This document shows positions 26,150 to 36,020 of a DNA stretch of 64,000 nt, piece by piece. A program made the position numbers and the translations under genes. Within the stretch, counting starts at the first letter, position 1, and every line of letters starts with the position of its first letter. Origin of the DNA: Oscarella lobularis (lineage: Eukaryota; Porifera; Homoscleromorpha; Homosclerophorida; Oscarellidae); contig NC_089179.1 in NCBI RefSeq assembly GCF_947507565.1, forward strand, positions 3,489,747 to 3,553,746. The letters are read 5' to 3'. The notes beneath the pieces are model-generated. The model did no database searches and was not told where the DNA came from. It saw nothing but the letters and a program-made list of their open reading frames with translations.

Positions 26150-27020
26150 GTCTTGCCGCCGGTCAAACCTGTATTCAAACCGGTTTAGAATTCGCACCTA
26201 TTCGGTCAAACCAATGAGAGCACTGTACGTCACCCCACGTGACACAGCGGACCAATGAGAGCGCTGGGTGAATGGGCGGGACGCGCTCTTCAAAATAGCG
26301 ACGAGCGCACCGATTTCCTTCAGTTGCGGCTGAGGGTGGGTGCGGCGCGGTTCTCTGCGTCTCATCCTTGAGATGGACTGGCTCGGGAGATTCGACAGAA
26401 GGCAAGTGAGGATAGTTGGAACTCAGCGTGGCCCACGGGTAATTCCGTGCCGGAGCCCCTAGGCAGGGCGATGGGGGGCTTATGCCTCGGTTTACGCACT
26501 GGGATTTAACGATCGCCAAAGTCTTATTGTTGCCAATAAGCACGGCTCACGTTAGGCACGAGTGAGCACGGCTTAGAGGGGGTGTTCAACCATGGCCTGG
26601 TTGCCGGCACTTATCTCACCCGATGGCACGATTAGACGGAGGATGACCCGGTCCAGGAGCCTTCGATTCCTCCATTGCACTGTCTTCATTGTTGACTCCT
26701 ACAAACAGAAGTCAGCCTCTCTCCACTCCACAAGGCCCGGTTCTTCTCAGGAAGACATACCGAAGGCTTTGGTACCAGCGCACCGGGGTTTCGGTATTAG
26801 GGGCCGATCCTCATCCAGGTGGGTACTGAATGGAGTGGCCGAGGACCCGCAACTCGCCCGACATTTTTTGGAAGGGGGTCATCGCTTTGCGAAGACTTCC
26901 CTGGGCTACGACGCGTCCGAACCTCCCCGCGGTGTAGCCTGGGTAACGCGAATACGGACGCAACCAAAAGGTACGTACACGGATTGATCGACAGTAGCTA
27001 ATCTCTTTTTTCTTCTAGGC
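26150..27020. repeat. Conserved core element R0 (source copy beside the NOVA-like gene)
   Basis: An ~850-base block upstream of the NOVA-like gene recurs almost unchanged at about 30170-31045, 38350-39230 and 48490-49375, with partial copies at 32273-32400 and 52385-52735. Landmarks are GAGATGGACTGGCTCGGGAG, GGGGGGCTTATGCCTCGG and CGGCACTTATCTCACCCGAT. The end looks like a spliced junction, CCAAAAG|GTACGT...TTCTTCTAG|GCAAAAAG. The element starts next to the NOVA-like promoter and may be that promoter plus a plus-strand noncoding exon. I do not recognise it as a known RNA or transposon. Confidence 0.65.
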
Positions 27021-27737
27021 AAAAAGTCGGACGATCGAAAGACGCGATGACGAAGAGAGCGGGACGCATTGAAAATAAATCTAGCTAGGTGAACATTTTT
27101 TCTCGTTAGAATAGGCTGTAGGTGCATGCACGTTTTTTGCTCAAATAAAATGGCTTTGCGAATCGCGTGTTTATCGCATCCACGTCTTGGGGATATCTGA
27201 TCGATCGTCGCCCGCAAAGGAACGCGTGCTTGTGTATACGGATTCGGCTTTGTTCAACTAAAAAATAAACGCGATGACGAAGAGAGCGGGACGCATCTAG
27301 CTAGGTAAACATTTTTCTCGTTAGAATAGGCCGTATAGGTGACTTCGAATGCACGTTTTTCACTGGAATAAAATGGCTTTGCGAATCTTTTGTTTACCGC
27401 ATCCACGTCTTTGTGATCGATCGTCGCCCGAAATACATTCGTTGCCAGCTAACCTAATTTGTTTGAGGAGATGTTCTCATTGGCGTCGTTTTATCAGTGT
27501 TTGCAAAGGAACGCGTGCGTGTGTACGGATTCGGCTTTGTTCAAATAAAAAATAAACGCGGGAGGGCAAATGAAGCCGGATTAGTACGCGCCCGCGGGCT
27601 GTTTATGTGCGGCCGGCCTGCGACACGCGCTCCTCCACCACAATGTTTGCACGTGAGTGTTAGTGTTAGCAGCTCTAGCTTTATTTATCTAGTTCATCTA
27701 ATGGACGCGGTAGACCAATGGTTGACAACATACGAAT
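27021..27737. other. Lectin upstream spacer
   Basis: This is an AT/CG-mixed spacer with two imperfect copies of a block containing AAATAAACGCG, TAGGTAAACATTTTTCTCG and ATAAAATGGCTTTGCGAATC. Related blocks recur upstream of every lectin leader. No open frame with family features is present. Confidence 0.45.
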
Positions 27738-27744
27738 TATAAAG
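27738..27744 (+). promoter_or_regulatory. TATA box of lectin L1 (type A leader)
   Basis: TATAAAG lies 69 bases upstream of the leader ATG at 27807. The block TATAAAGGTCCAGC...GATAGGCTCG is repeated at the same distance before the type A leaders of L2, L3, L5 and L7. Type B leaders have CTATAGGGCC or a related sequence in the same place. Confidence 0.6.
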
Positions 27745-27806
27745 GTCCAGCCGATAGGCTCGTTTGCCCACACGCCCATAGAAAGTCAGACGAAGCGGAT
27801 CTTACT

Positions 27807-29271
27807 ATGGCATTCCTCCTCGTGACGGCCGTCTTGGCTCTCTTTTCTTCGCTTGCTTTCGGAGCAAATTTCACGAGAGGTAAGGCGAAAGGACTCTGAA
27901 ACTGTCTCGGCTATTGAAACAATCCAAGGCAATCCGCCTTTTCTCCAAGCGTCTAAGTAGAGGCACAGTAACAAATCGAAACTTCGATTTAATTAACGTG
28001 CTCTTTCGGCACCTGTTGAGCCATAGATATACGCATGGTTGAACGACAGATCCTGACACTACAGATGGCGACCGGCCGGTTCTGCCAATTTGGGTTCATT
28101 ATCATTTGGGTTCATTATCTTATCTCGGGGAGGAGGGGGGGGGGGGGGGGGACAGTACCAATTATGTATGGTAAGTAACTTACTTTACCCCGCCTCATGC
28201 AGAGTAGCATTCCCACTCATAGACTGAAACTAAATCTCGGCGCTTTATTATCAGTCAACAATCACGGTGTTCTTTTAGACTACAAAATTGTGAGAGACTC
28301 TGTGGCATATTACACAGATTTGGCAGTTTATGGAACAGCAACGCAGAGCTCTACCTTGTCTCACACGTGCAAGCCCACCGCTTCAAAAGCGACGGACGGA
28401 AACAACGAAGGCGTCTTCCATCCGTGGTGCTCAGTCACTCACACGAACAACGATGCCTCAGCGTGGTGGGAAGTCGACTTGAAGGCCAATTCAGTCGTCT
28501 TTTCAGTCGTTCTTTTCAATCGCATCGACTGCTGCATGGACCGTCTCTCCAACTTCGACGTCATAGTGAAGGATCAATCCCACAAGGTCTTGAAAAGCTT
28601 TTACGAACGTGTGGGTGGCAGAGAGATGATGGCCTACTCAGTGCGTCCCTCACTGAAAGGAGCACGCTACGTTCGAGTTCAGCTTCGCGGAACAAACTAT
28701 CTCAGTCTCGCTGAAGTAGACGTTTACGGTAAGAAGAGTCAGGACTCGGCATCACGTAGGTATTTTTTATAGGAATAAATCAATTCGCTACGGAAAGAGA
28801 CTTAGCCGGAAACCGACCTGCTACTCAAAGCTCGACGTATAGTAACAAGTGCTCACCAACCGCTTCTAAGGCGGTCGACGGTAACACGGAAGGCGTCTTC
28901 TCTCCGTGGTGCTCCGTCACGCACACGAACAACGACCAGCAAGCGTGGTGGCAGGTCGATCTCCAAGGCTCGCGTACTGTCCACTCAGTTCGCGTTTTTA
29001 ATCGCGTCGACTGCTGCATGGAACGTCTCGCCAATTTCAACGTCACGCTGCGAAACTTGGCCGGAGCGACGCTGGGGACGAAATATTTCGCTGGTGGCAC
29101 GAATACAGAAATATATGCATTCGATCAAATAAGAGTCAATGACGTCAGATACGTTCGCGTTCACCTCCTCGGACAGAACTATCTGAGTCTCGCTGAAGTT
29201 CAAGTGATTGGTAATGACGGGATCATTAGGGGAATAAATTCTTTTTCTATACTGATGCTTTAGGCGAGTGA
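27807..29271 (+). CDS. F-type lectin L1, secreted, two domains
   Basis: Exons 27807-27879 (signal peptide, MAFLLVTAVLALFSSLAFGA), 28297-28728 (domain 1), 28773-29210 (domain 2) and 29264-29271 (stop) give 316 residues. Each domain has the jelly-roll F-type lectin pattern: ATQSST, C-x-PTASKA-x-DGN, PWCSVTHTNN, AWWxVDL, FNRxDCCMxRL, RYVRVxL and LSLAEVxVxG. Both domains carry the complete fucose-binding motif HX26RXDX4R: H in VTHTNN, then 26 residues, then RIDCCMDR or RVDCCMER. F-type lectins bind terminal fucose on cell-surface or microbial glycans. A secreted tandem lectin in recognition or defence is inferred. An upstream acceptor (28278) is also in phase, but the one at 28296 fits all eight copies. 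Confidence 0.85.
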
Positions 29272-29624
29272 GCTTCCCATCCGCTCGAATCAGTGAAATG
29301 ACATTTTCTGAATGTTTGATGCTCGCTTGTCTGCACGTCTTCGATGTTCTCGCTTGTCGTCCTGCTGCTGCTGCTGTTGCTTAATGGAATGTTTGCATTT
29401 GATCACGTGTGCACAGTATGGAACTTCTTCGGGGACCCCCTCGCATCGTACTATACGCAAAAAGAGAAAGCCATACCGTAAAAACGTTTCCTCTTCCACG
29501 TCGGGCGCCGCCTCGATCGCGCATAGACCTCTTGCGAGAGAGGATAGAGAAGAAAGGCAACTCCTGCTACGTCACGCGTTCACCAAAGCCCCGTACGCAC
29601 TACGCACACCTATTTATTTCATTT
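29272..29624. other. L1 3' spacer with short leader-like ORF
   Basis: This spacer follows every lectin copy. At 29345 a small frame reads MFSLVVLLLLLLLNGMFAFD, which has the look of a signal peptide, and stops at about 29480 (AIP). The equivalent frame is longer in the L3 spacer. Whether it is translated is uncertain. Confidence 0.35.
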
Positions 29625-29814
29625 TCTATCTAGCGTCGCCCTTTTCAATTATAGTATCTTCATCGATCTTTAATAAATCGAACGAGAATTAAAACGCGGT
29701 ATTTTTTCGTCAGAAAAAGGGACTTACTTCTGGAAATTTCTCTAGAAGATAGTCTACAATATCTCCGCAAACGTCTCCTTGAATACCAATCTCATATTCG
29801 CCAGTAACAGACGA
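29625..29814 (-). pseudogene. DENR 3' fragment D1
   Basis: On the minus strand this matches the last exon and the 3' half of the SUI1 exon of the intact DENR gene at 55412-56257 ([33 protein letters not shown]). It stops abruptly inside the SUI1 exon and continues directly into NOVA-like intron 1 sequence at the CAGACGAT/TTGCGTGTATG junction. It lacks the exons for the N-terminal part. Confidence 0.8.
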
Positions 29815-30165
29815 TTTGCGTGTATGTAGTGTTTCGGAGGGCGAGTCGCGTGTATTTCGGCGTTCGAAGGTTCGAGGGGGCCCCCTTCGCGTTCTTCTAT
29901 GCATGCAGTAGGGTCGTACCGTCTGGACGCTTCCACATCGGGCTGCCTTGATTGTGCATAGGCCTTTTGCGAGACTGAGAGGGGAGTCGCCATGGTCGCC
30001 ATCGTCTTTTTTCCTGATGTCCCGTAAATGATGCCCCGTACGCGAAATCGATTCGATTCTCTCGCGATCGACAATGATCTTCGAAAGGTTTGTAGCTAGT
30101 CTGCTGTTCGAAGAGAAGAGCGTTCGTTGCGTCGTGTTTTGATCTTCCGCCATTTTGGATATTGC
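29810..30165 (-). pseudogene. NOVA-like exon 1 fragment K1
   Basis: This matches the part of NOVA-like intron 1, exon 1 and 5' flank found at about 25783-26140. The copy of exon 1 is frameshifted after its ATG (the CTCCGCAATCTCC tract is shortened), so it cannot encode the original N-terminus. Confidence 0.75.
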
Positions 30166-30169
30166 GTCA

Positions 30170-31045
30170 TAATTTCTGGTCTGGCCGCCGGTCAAACCTG
30201 TTTTCGAACCGGTTTAGAATTCGCACCTATTCGGTCAAACCAATGAGCTCTCTCTACGTCACATCACGTGACAGCGGACCAATGAGAGCGCTCGGTGAAT
30301 GGGCGGGGCGCGCTCTTCAAAATAGCGACGAGCACACCGATTTCCTTCAGTTGCGGCTGAGGGTGGGTGCGGCGTGGAGCAATCTGCGTCTCATCCTTGA
30401 GATGGACTGGCTCGGGAGATTCGACAGAAGGCAAGTGAGGATAGTTGGAACTCAGCGTGGCCCACGGGTAATTCCGTGCCGGAGCCCCTAGGCAGGGCGA
30501 TGGGGGGCTTATGCCTCGGTTTACGCACTGGGATTTAACGATCGCCAAAGTCTTATTGTTGCCAATAAGCACGGCTCACGTTAGGCACGAGTGAGCACGG
30601 CTTAGAGGGGGTGTCGCAAGCGGCCTGGTTGCCGGCACTTATCTCACCCGATGGCACGATTAGACGGAGGATGATCCGGCCCAGGAGCCTTCGATTCCTC
30701 CATTGCACTGTCTTCATTGTTGACTCCTACAAACAGCGGTCAGCCTCTCTCCACTCCACAAGGCCCGGTTCTTCTCAGGAAGACATGCATACCGAAGGCT
30801 TTGGTACCAGCGCACCGGGGTTTCGGTATTAGGGGCCGATCCTCATCCAGGTGGGTACTGAATGGAGTGTCCGAGGACCCGCAACTCGCCCGACATTTTT
30901 TGGAAGGGGGTCTTCGCTTTGCGAAGACTCGATCACCTGGGCTACGACGCGTCCGAACCTCCTCGCGGTGTAGCCTGGGTAACGCGAATACGGACGCAAC
31001 CAAAAGGTACGTACACGGTTTGATCGACAGTAGCTAATCTCTTTC
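30170..31045. repeat. Conserved core element R1
   Basis: This is the second copy of the 26150-27020 core, with only scattered substitutions. A four-base insertion (GACATGCATACC against GACATACC) near 30785 shifts the plus-strand open frame seen in the other copies. Confidence 0.75.
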
Positions 31046-31537
31046 TTTCTAGGCAAGAACTCGGACGAAAGAAAAAAAAGTAAACATTTTTCTCGTTAGT
31101 ATAGGCCGTATGTGACTTTGTATGCACGTTTTTTGCTCGAATAAAATGGTTTTGCGAATCGATGTATCACTTCGATATCCACGTGACCGCGCGTAAAATA
31201 TCTTTGGGATATCTAATTGATTGTCCGTTCTCGCTTGTCACTGCAGTGATTTGAGACGGCAGAAGGACCCATTCGCGTCGTCATGCAAGCGGACGTTTCC
31301 CGCCGAAAACTGACAAACAATCGTTTGCGGTACATAATAGTCGCGTGGGCCGTCAGCTAGCCTGGCCGTCAGCTGGTCGCTTCCATAACAAACGCGGAGG
31401 GCGAAGCCGGATCAGGGGCTGACCCGCGCTTCTCAACCCCCACGATGTTTGCACGTGAACGTGTCTTTACAGCTTTAGCTCGAATTACTTACATGGCTCG
31501 CGTCGCCCAAAGAAAGCCAAACGAAGCGGACCTCAGT
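31046..31537. other. Array spacer upstream of L2
   Basis: This stretch shares blocks with 40060-40560, 43050-43490 and 49500-49930 (TGTATCACTTCGATATCCACG, CGTCATGCAAGCGGACGTTT, repeated GCCGTCAGCTGGC). It is a leader-upstream region with no supported gene. Confidence 0.45.
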
Positions 31538-31616
31538 ATGACACTCCTCTAGACGGCCGTCTTGGTTGCTACTGTTCTCTTTTCCTCGCTCGCATTCGGA
31601 GCAAATATGACGAGAG
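31538..31616 (+). pseudogene. Broken type B leader exon
   Basis: This is a type B signal-peptide exon whose fifth codon is TAG (MTLL-stop-TAVLVATVLFSSLAFGA). The splice donor GAG|GTAAGG is intact, but translation from this ATG cannot reach the lectin exons. Confidence 0.8.
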
Positions 31617-31799
31617 GTAAGGCACAGGCAAAGGAACTAGCGAACTGTCTCGTCGATTTGAGGCGGCAGATGGTCTCATTAGCGTCGTTTTATCAGTCTT
31701 TGCAAAGGAACGCGTGCGTTCTGGTGTACAGATTCGGCTTTGTTTAGTTACAAAAATAAACGCGGTGGGCAAATAAAGCCGGATTAGTACGCCCGGCAC

Positions 31800-31856
31800 C
31801 GGCCGCTTCTGCGTAAAGCGCCCGCGGCCCGCGGGCGCTTTACGCAGAAGCGGCCG
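31800..31856. repeat. Perfect 28-bp inverted repeat
   Basis: The arms 31800-31827 and 31829-31856 are exact reverse complements around one base, and can form a very stable GC-rich hairpin. Homologous sites in other spacers (27585, 35805, 43708, 50158) carry one arm only, so the second arm is a local inverted duplication in this copy. Confidence 0.85.
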
Positions 31857-31988
31857 ACCTGCGACCCGCGCTCCTCAATCTAGTAAACGCCGTAGACCAA
31901 TGGTTGACAACATACGAATTATAAAGGTCCAGCCGATAGGCTCGTTTGCCCACACGCCCGTAGGAAGCCAGACGAAGCGGATCTTACT

Positions 31989-32061
31989 ATGGCATTCCTC
32001 CTCTTGACGGCCGTCTTGGCTCTCTTTTCTTCACTTGCTTTCGGAGCAAATTTCACGAGAG
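31989..32061 (+). CDS. Alternative type A leader exon for L2
   Basis: Intact exon coding MAFLLLTAVLALFSSLAFGANFTR with a GT donor in the same phase as the L1 leader and its own TATAAAGG upstream block. It lies 1.2 kb before the L2 domain exons and upstream of the nearer type B leader. It could be an alternative first exon for L2 or a remnant of a lost lectin gene. Confidence 0.55.
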
Positions 32062-32801
32062 GTAAGGCGAAAGGACTCTGAAACTGTCTCGGCTATTGAA
32101 ACAATTCAAAGCAATGCGCATTTTCTCCAAGCTTCTAAGTAGAGGCACTGTAACAAATCGCAACTTCAATTTAACGTGCTCTTTCGGCACCTGTTGAGCC
32201 ATAGATGTAATATCTATGGTTGAACGACCGTACTACGGACAGATCCTGACACCAGATGGCGACCGACTGGTTCTGGGCTACGACGCGTCCGAACCTCCCC
32301 GCGGTGTAGCCTGGGTAACGCGAATACGGATGCAACCAAAAGGTACGTATAGGGATTGATCGACAGTAGCTAATCTCTTTTTTCTTCTAGGCAAAAAGTC
32401 GGACGATCGAAAGACGCGATGACGAAGCGAACGGGACGCATTGAAAATAAATATAGTGAGGTAAACATTTTTTCTCGTTAGAATAGGCCGTAGGTGACTT
32501 TGTATGAACGTTTTTTACTCGAATAAAATCGTTTTGCGTATGTATGCAAACTGAAGGCCGGAACGCATGCTCTTGGGCAGAAAACCGACAAACAAGGCGA
32601 CGGCCGGTCGATCGCTTCCATCATGAAAAACAAACGCGGATGAAGCCTGATCAGCGGCTGGCCCACGCTTCTCAACCGCGACTTTGCATATGAATGTGTT
32701 TTTACGCCTTGAGCTTTATTTATCTAACGCATGCTATAGGGCCCAGCGAATAGGCTCGTTCGCCACACGCCCTAAGAAAGCCAGACGAAGCGGATCTCAG
32801 T

Positions 32802-34252
32802 ATGGCACTCCTCGTGACGGCCGTCTTGGTTGCTACTGCTCTCTTTTCCTCGCTCGCATTCGGAGCAAATATCACGGATACTAGTATCCGTGCAAATATG
32901 ACGAGAGGTAAGGCACAGGCAAAGGGACGACTAGTGAACTGTCTCGCCTATTGAAACAATTCAAAGCAATTTTCTCCAAACCTAAATAGTAACTAAAAAA
33001 AACGAAGGCACTCTAAGGAATCGTTACGTGAGCTACAGTACTGTACGGACAGATCCTGACGTTGGAGGCCGACCCTGAGAGGATGCAAAAATAATAGAAT
33101 AGTAATTGTGATGACGAACTCGTGTCTCGTCATCTATATCCTCCGTAGGATAGAACTATTAGAGGATAGTGATAGTATGATAGTATTGCCCTGGCGACAC
33201 CTTAGAGGAAACTAAAACTCGACAGTCAACATATCCACGATGTTTTTCTAGATTACATAATTCTGAGAGACTCGATGACACAATACGCTGATTTGTCAGC
33301 TTATGGAACAGCAACGCAGAGCTCTACCTTTTCTCACTCGTGCAAGCCCAACGCTTCAAAAGCGATTGACGGAAACAGCGAAGGCGTCTTCCGGTGGTGC
33401 TCAGTCACTCACACGAACCAGGATGCCGCAGCGTGGTGGGAAGTCGACTTGAAGGTAAGTTCAAGCGTCGTTTCAGTCGTTCTTTTCAATCGCGTCGACT
33501 GCTGCATGAACCGTCTCTCCAACTTCAACGTCCTACTGAAAGATCAATTGCACAAAGTCTTGAGAAGCTATTACGAAGGTCGTGGTGGCAGAGAAATCAT
33601 GTCTTTTCCAGTGCGTCCCACACGTACTGGAGTCTACTACGTTCGAGTTCAGCTTCGCAGAAAAAACTATCTCAGTCTCGCTGAAGTAGACGTTTACGGT
33701 AAAGGCTCTTATCACTTAACTAACTCAACTTGTATTATTTAAATTATTATTTTTAGGAACAAACGACGTTGCCACCCAAAGAAACTTAGCCCGAAACCAA
33801 CCTGCACTTCAAAGCTCGACCTACTATTACTCATGCTCGCCAACCGCTTCTAAGGCCGTCGACGGTAACGCGGAGGGTTCCTTCCATTGGTGCTCGGTCA
33901 GTCACACGAATAACGACCACCAAGCGTGGTGGCAGGTCGATCTCCAAGGCTCACATACTGTCAACCGTGTGCACGTGTTCAATCGCGTCGACTGTTGCAT
34001 GGAACGTCTCGCCAATTTCAACGTCACGCTGCGAGACTCGACCGGAGCGACGAAGGCGACGAAACATTTCTCTGGTGGCACACCTACTGAAATATATAAA
34101 TTCCAGCAAACAGTCCATGACGTCAGATACGTTTGCGTTCAACTCCTCGGACAGAACTATCTCAGTCTCGCTGAAGTTCAAGTGATTGGTAATGTGACGG
34201 GATCATTAGGGGAATAAATTCTTTTTCTATATTCGTGTTTTTAGGAACGTGA
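32802..34252 (+). CDS. F-type lectin L2, secreted, two domains
   Basis: Exons 32802-32907 (type B leader MALLVTAVLVATALFSSLAFGA), 33270-33698, 33757-34188 and 34245-34252 give 324 residues in phase. Both domains have the full HX26RXDX4R signature (VTHTNQDAA...RVDCCMNR and VSHTNNDHQ...RVDCCMER). Both domains also lack the Pro of PWCSV (FRWCSV, FHWCSV), a trait shared in domain 2 with L8, which points to an L2/L8 subgroup. The leader contains a 27-base palindromic insertion (CACGGATACTAGTATCCGTG) that keeps the frame and adds ITDTSIRAN after the signal peptide. An intact type A leader upstream (31989) would also splice in phase. Confidence 0.8.
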
Positions 34253-34463
34253 GCTTCCATCCGCTCGAATCGACGAAATGACATTTTCTGAATGTTTGAT
34301 GCTCGCTTGTCTGCACGTCTTGGATGTTCTGGCTTGTTGTCTTGCTGCTGCTGCTGTTGCTTAATGGAATATTTGCATTTGATCACGTGTGCACCGTACG
34401 CAATATAGATGACCCCCCCCCCCCCCCCCCATGAAACATAATAAGTGAAGCCGGATGGGAGCT
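34253..34463. other. L2 3' spacer
   Basis: This contains another MFWLVVLLLLLLLNGIFAFD leader-like frame (34328) and a homopolymer of about 17 C at 34413-34430. The frame ends in the C tract region. Confidence 0.35.
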
Positions 34464-34527
34464 TTACGTGTTCGTTGCGTCGTGTTTCGATCTTCCGCCA
34501 TTTTGGATATTGGTCATAATTCGAAAA
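34464..34527 (-). pseudogene. Short NOVA-like 5' fragment K4
   Basis: A stub of the NOVA-like upstream segment (GTTCGTTGCGTCGTGTTTCG, CTTCCGCCATTTTGGATATT) with no DENR piece attached. It marks a further, mostly deleted duplication joint between L2 and L3, next to the immunoglobulin-like fragment. Confidence 0.6.
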
Positions 34528-34733
34528 CTTGTTGTACACAACATCGCATCCTTTCACATGGCGTTTGTTGACGCGCTCTGAACAGAGACCTGTAAAAAGC
34601 AGAAAAGCAAGCAACAAAAAATTCATACGCGTTTCCCAACCCCTCACACACACTCACCGACTCCATCCCAGCTGCTAATTCATCAACTAAAAGCAGATTG
34701 AATGAGAGCTATGCAGCATATGACATTTGTTTT

Positions 34734-35042
34734 TCTTACCGGACGTCTTTTTTTTAAGATTGCTGGTTCGGATTGGGTACACAAGGTCGTTTCCTCTCCG
34801 TTGTAGTTCATTTTGAACGTGACTTGGCATTGGTATTGACCAGGGCAATTTTTAGGATCCTTTACGATCAATGTGCTTGAAACTGTTCCTGCCGCATGAT
34901 TGATCAGTTCGTACATCTCATCGTCAGACTCCAGCTCTGTCATTTAGCAGCCACTTGAAAGACGGCGTCCAGCCTCTGCACTTTGCAGTACAAATGACAA
35001 TCCCATCTTCAGAAATTGAGTCTTGTATGCTAACGCTCGGGA
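34734..35042 (-). pseudogene. Immunoglobulin-like domain exon with frameshift
   Basis: On the minus strand an acceptor (TTTTCAAACAG) leads into an Ig-like domain of B7/butyrophilin look: VSIQDSISEDGIVICTAKC, GWTPSFKWLL, then, after a one-base shift in frame, ELINHAAGTVSSTLIVKD and CPGQYQCQVTF. The two Cys and the Trp of an Ig fold are present. The exon ends at a GT donor (CGTCCG|GTAAG). The shift near 34942 breaks the domain unless it is an assembly error. No partner exons with clear identity are seen, so this is a relic or an isolated exon within the lectin array. Confidence 0.55.
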
Positions 35043-35640
35043 TTCCGTCTGTTTGAAAAGTACAATATCGAATAATAAACCACGTTTAAGATTGCTATCG
35101 TAGATACCAAATAGCAGTGACATTTTCACTCACAGAAAGTAGCAGAATCAAATCTGTTTCCAGATCTACATGAAAACGCAATAGTTTAGCCCCACTACTA
35201 ACGCTACCCCCAATTTGCGCCGACCCGCCGTGTTTTAGAGTTTGCTAGCCTCGCGTGCCAGGCTCTCCCCGTAGTGACGCGAGTTAGCGCCCCACTCCGG
35301 GGAGAGCCTTGGTCTGACGCTATGACGTCATGCCCTGCTCTTGGCATGTGATCATTATGTCATGATTCGGCAGACGTTGCGAGACAGGCTGGATACGAGC
35401 CTAACTCGGAGTCGGCCGCTGGTTTCGACGTCGTTCAGTATTCCGCTTGTCGTGTTACGTACCTCATAAGCAGCGATAAGCAGCGATAAGCAGCGAGAGC
35501 GACGAGCGGTTCGGCTCAAAAGTAGCGCATGCGCAAAAGTAGCCTCGATACTCCAGACCCTCGCGCGTTGGCGAGAGGATCACGTGGTTTTTCGAACCGA
35601 GCGAGCCAATAACAGGTCTCAATAGTAACAGTCGGTAGAC
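35043..35640. other. Unique spacer in the array with small inverted repeat
   Basis: This segment is not shared with other spacers. It contains an 11-bp inverted repeat AGGCTCTCCCC / GGGGAGAGCCT (about 35260-35307) and three tandem AAGCAGCGAT units (about 35468-35495). No gene is recognised. It may be the footprint of a small mobile element, but no terminal repeat plus target duplication could be defined. Confidence 0.35.
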
Positions 35641-36020
35641 TCCTTTTCTATACGTATTTAAAATGGCTTTGCGAATCGCGTGTTTATCGCATCCACGTCT
35701 TTGATCGATCGTCGCCCGCAAACGAACGCGTGCTGGTGTACGGATTCGGCTTTGTTCAACTAAAAAAATAAACGCGGTGGGCAAATGAAGCCGGATTAAA
35801 ACGCCCGCGGGCGCTTTATGTGCAGAAGCGGCCAGCCTGCGACACGCGCTCCTCAACCACGATGTTTGCACGTGAGTGTGAGCAGGTCTAGCTTTATTTA
35901 TCTAGTTCATCTAATAAACGCGGTAGACCAATGGTTGACAACGTACGAATTATAAAGGTCCAGCCGATAGGCTCGCTTGCCCCACACGCCCATAGAAAGC
36001 CAGACGAAGCGGATCTTACT

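Noticed and set aside
26175-26543. Minus-strand frame in the core (MLIGNNKTLAIVKSQ...), repeated at 30264, 38406 and 48549
   Set aside because: It is conserved only because the DNA copies are nearly identical. It has no domain, and its end wanders between copies.
26380-26620. Core element as a spliceosomal RNA, tRNA or SRP RNA
   Set aside because: No A/B box pair, no Sm site context and no recognisable U1, U2, U4 or U5 landmark could be found by eye.
26592-26987. 131-codon plus-strand frame in the core element (also at 38802 and 48945), which could splice in phase to a short second exon
   Set aside because: Between R0 and R2 nearly all substitutions in the frame change the residue (T/I, S/P, K/W, S/F, N/I, D/N) and R1 has a 4-base frameshift, so there is no sign of protein constraint. 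No known family is recognised.
28130-28152. Long G or C homopolymers in spacers (also 34413-34430, 36300-36310, 54890-54899)
   Set aside because: They are simple tracts, probably slippage or sequencing-prone sites. No G-quadruplex function can be argued from one run.
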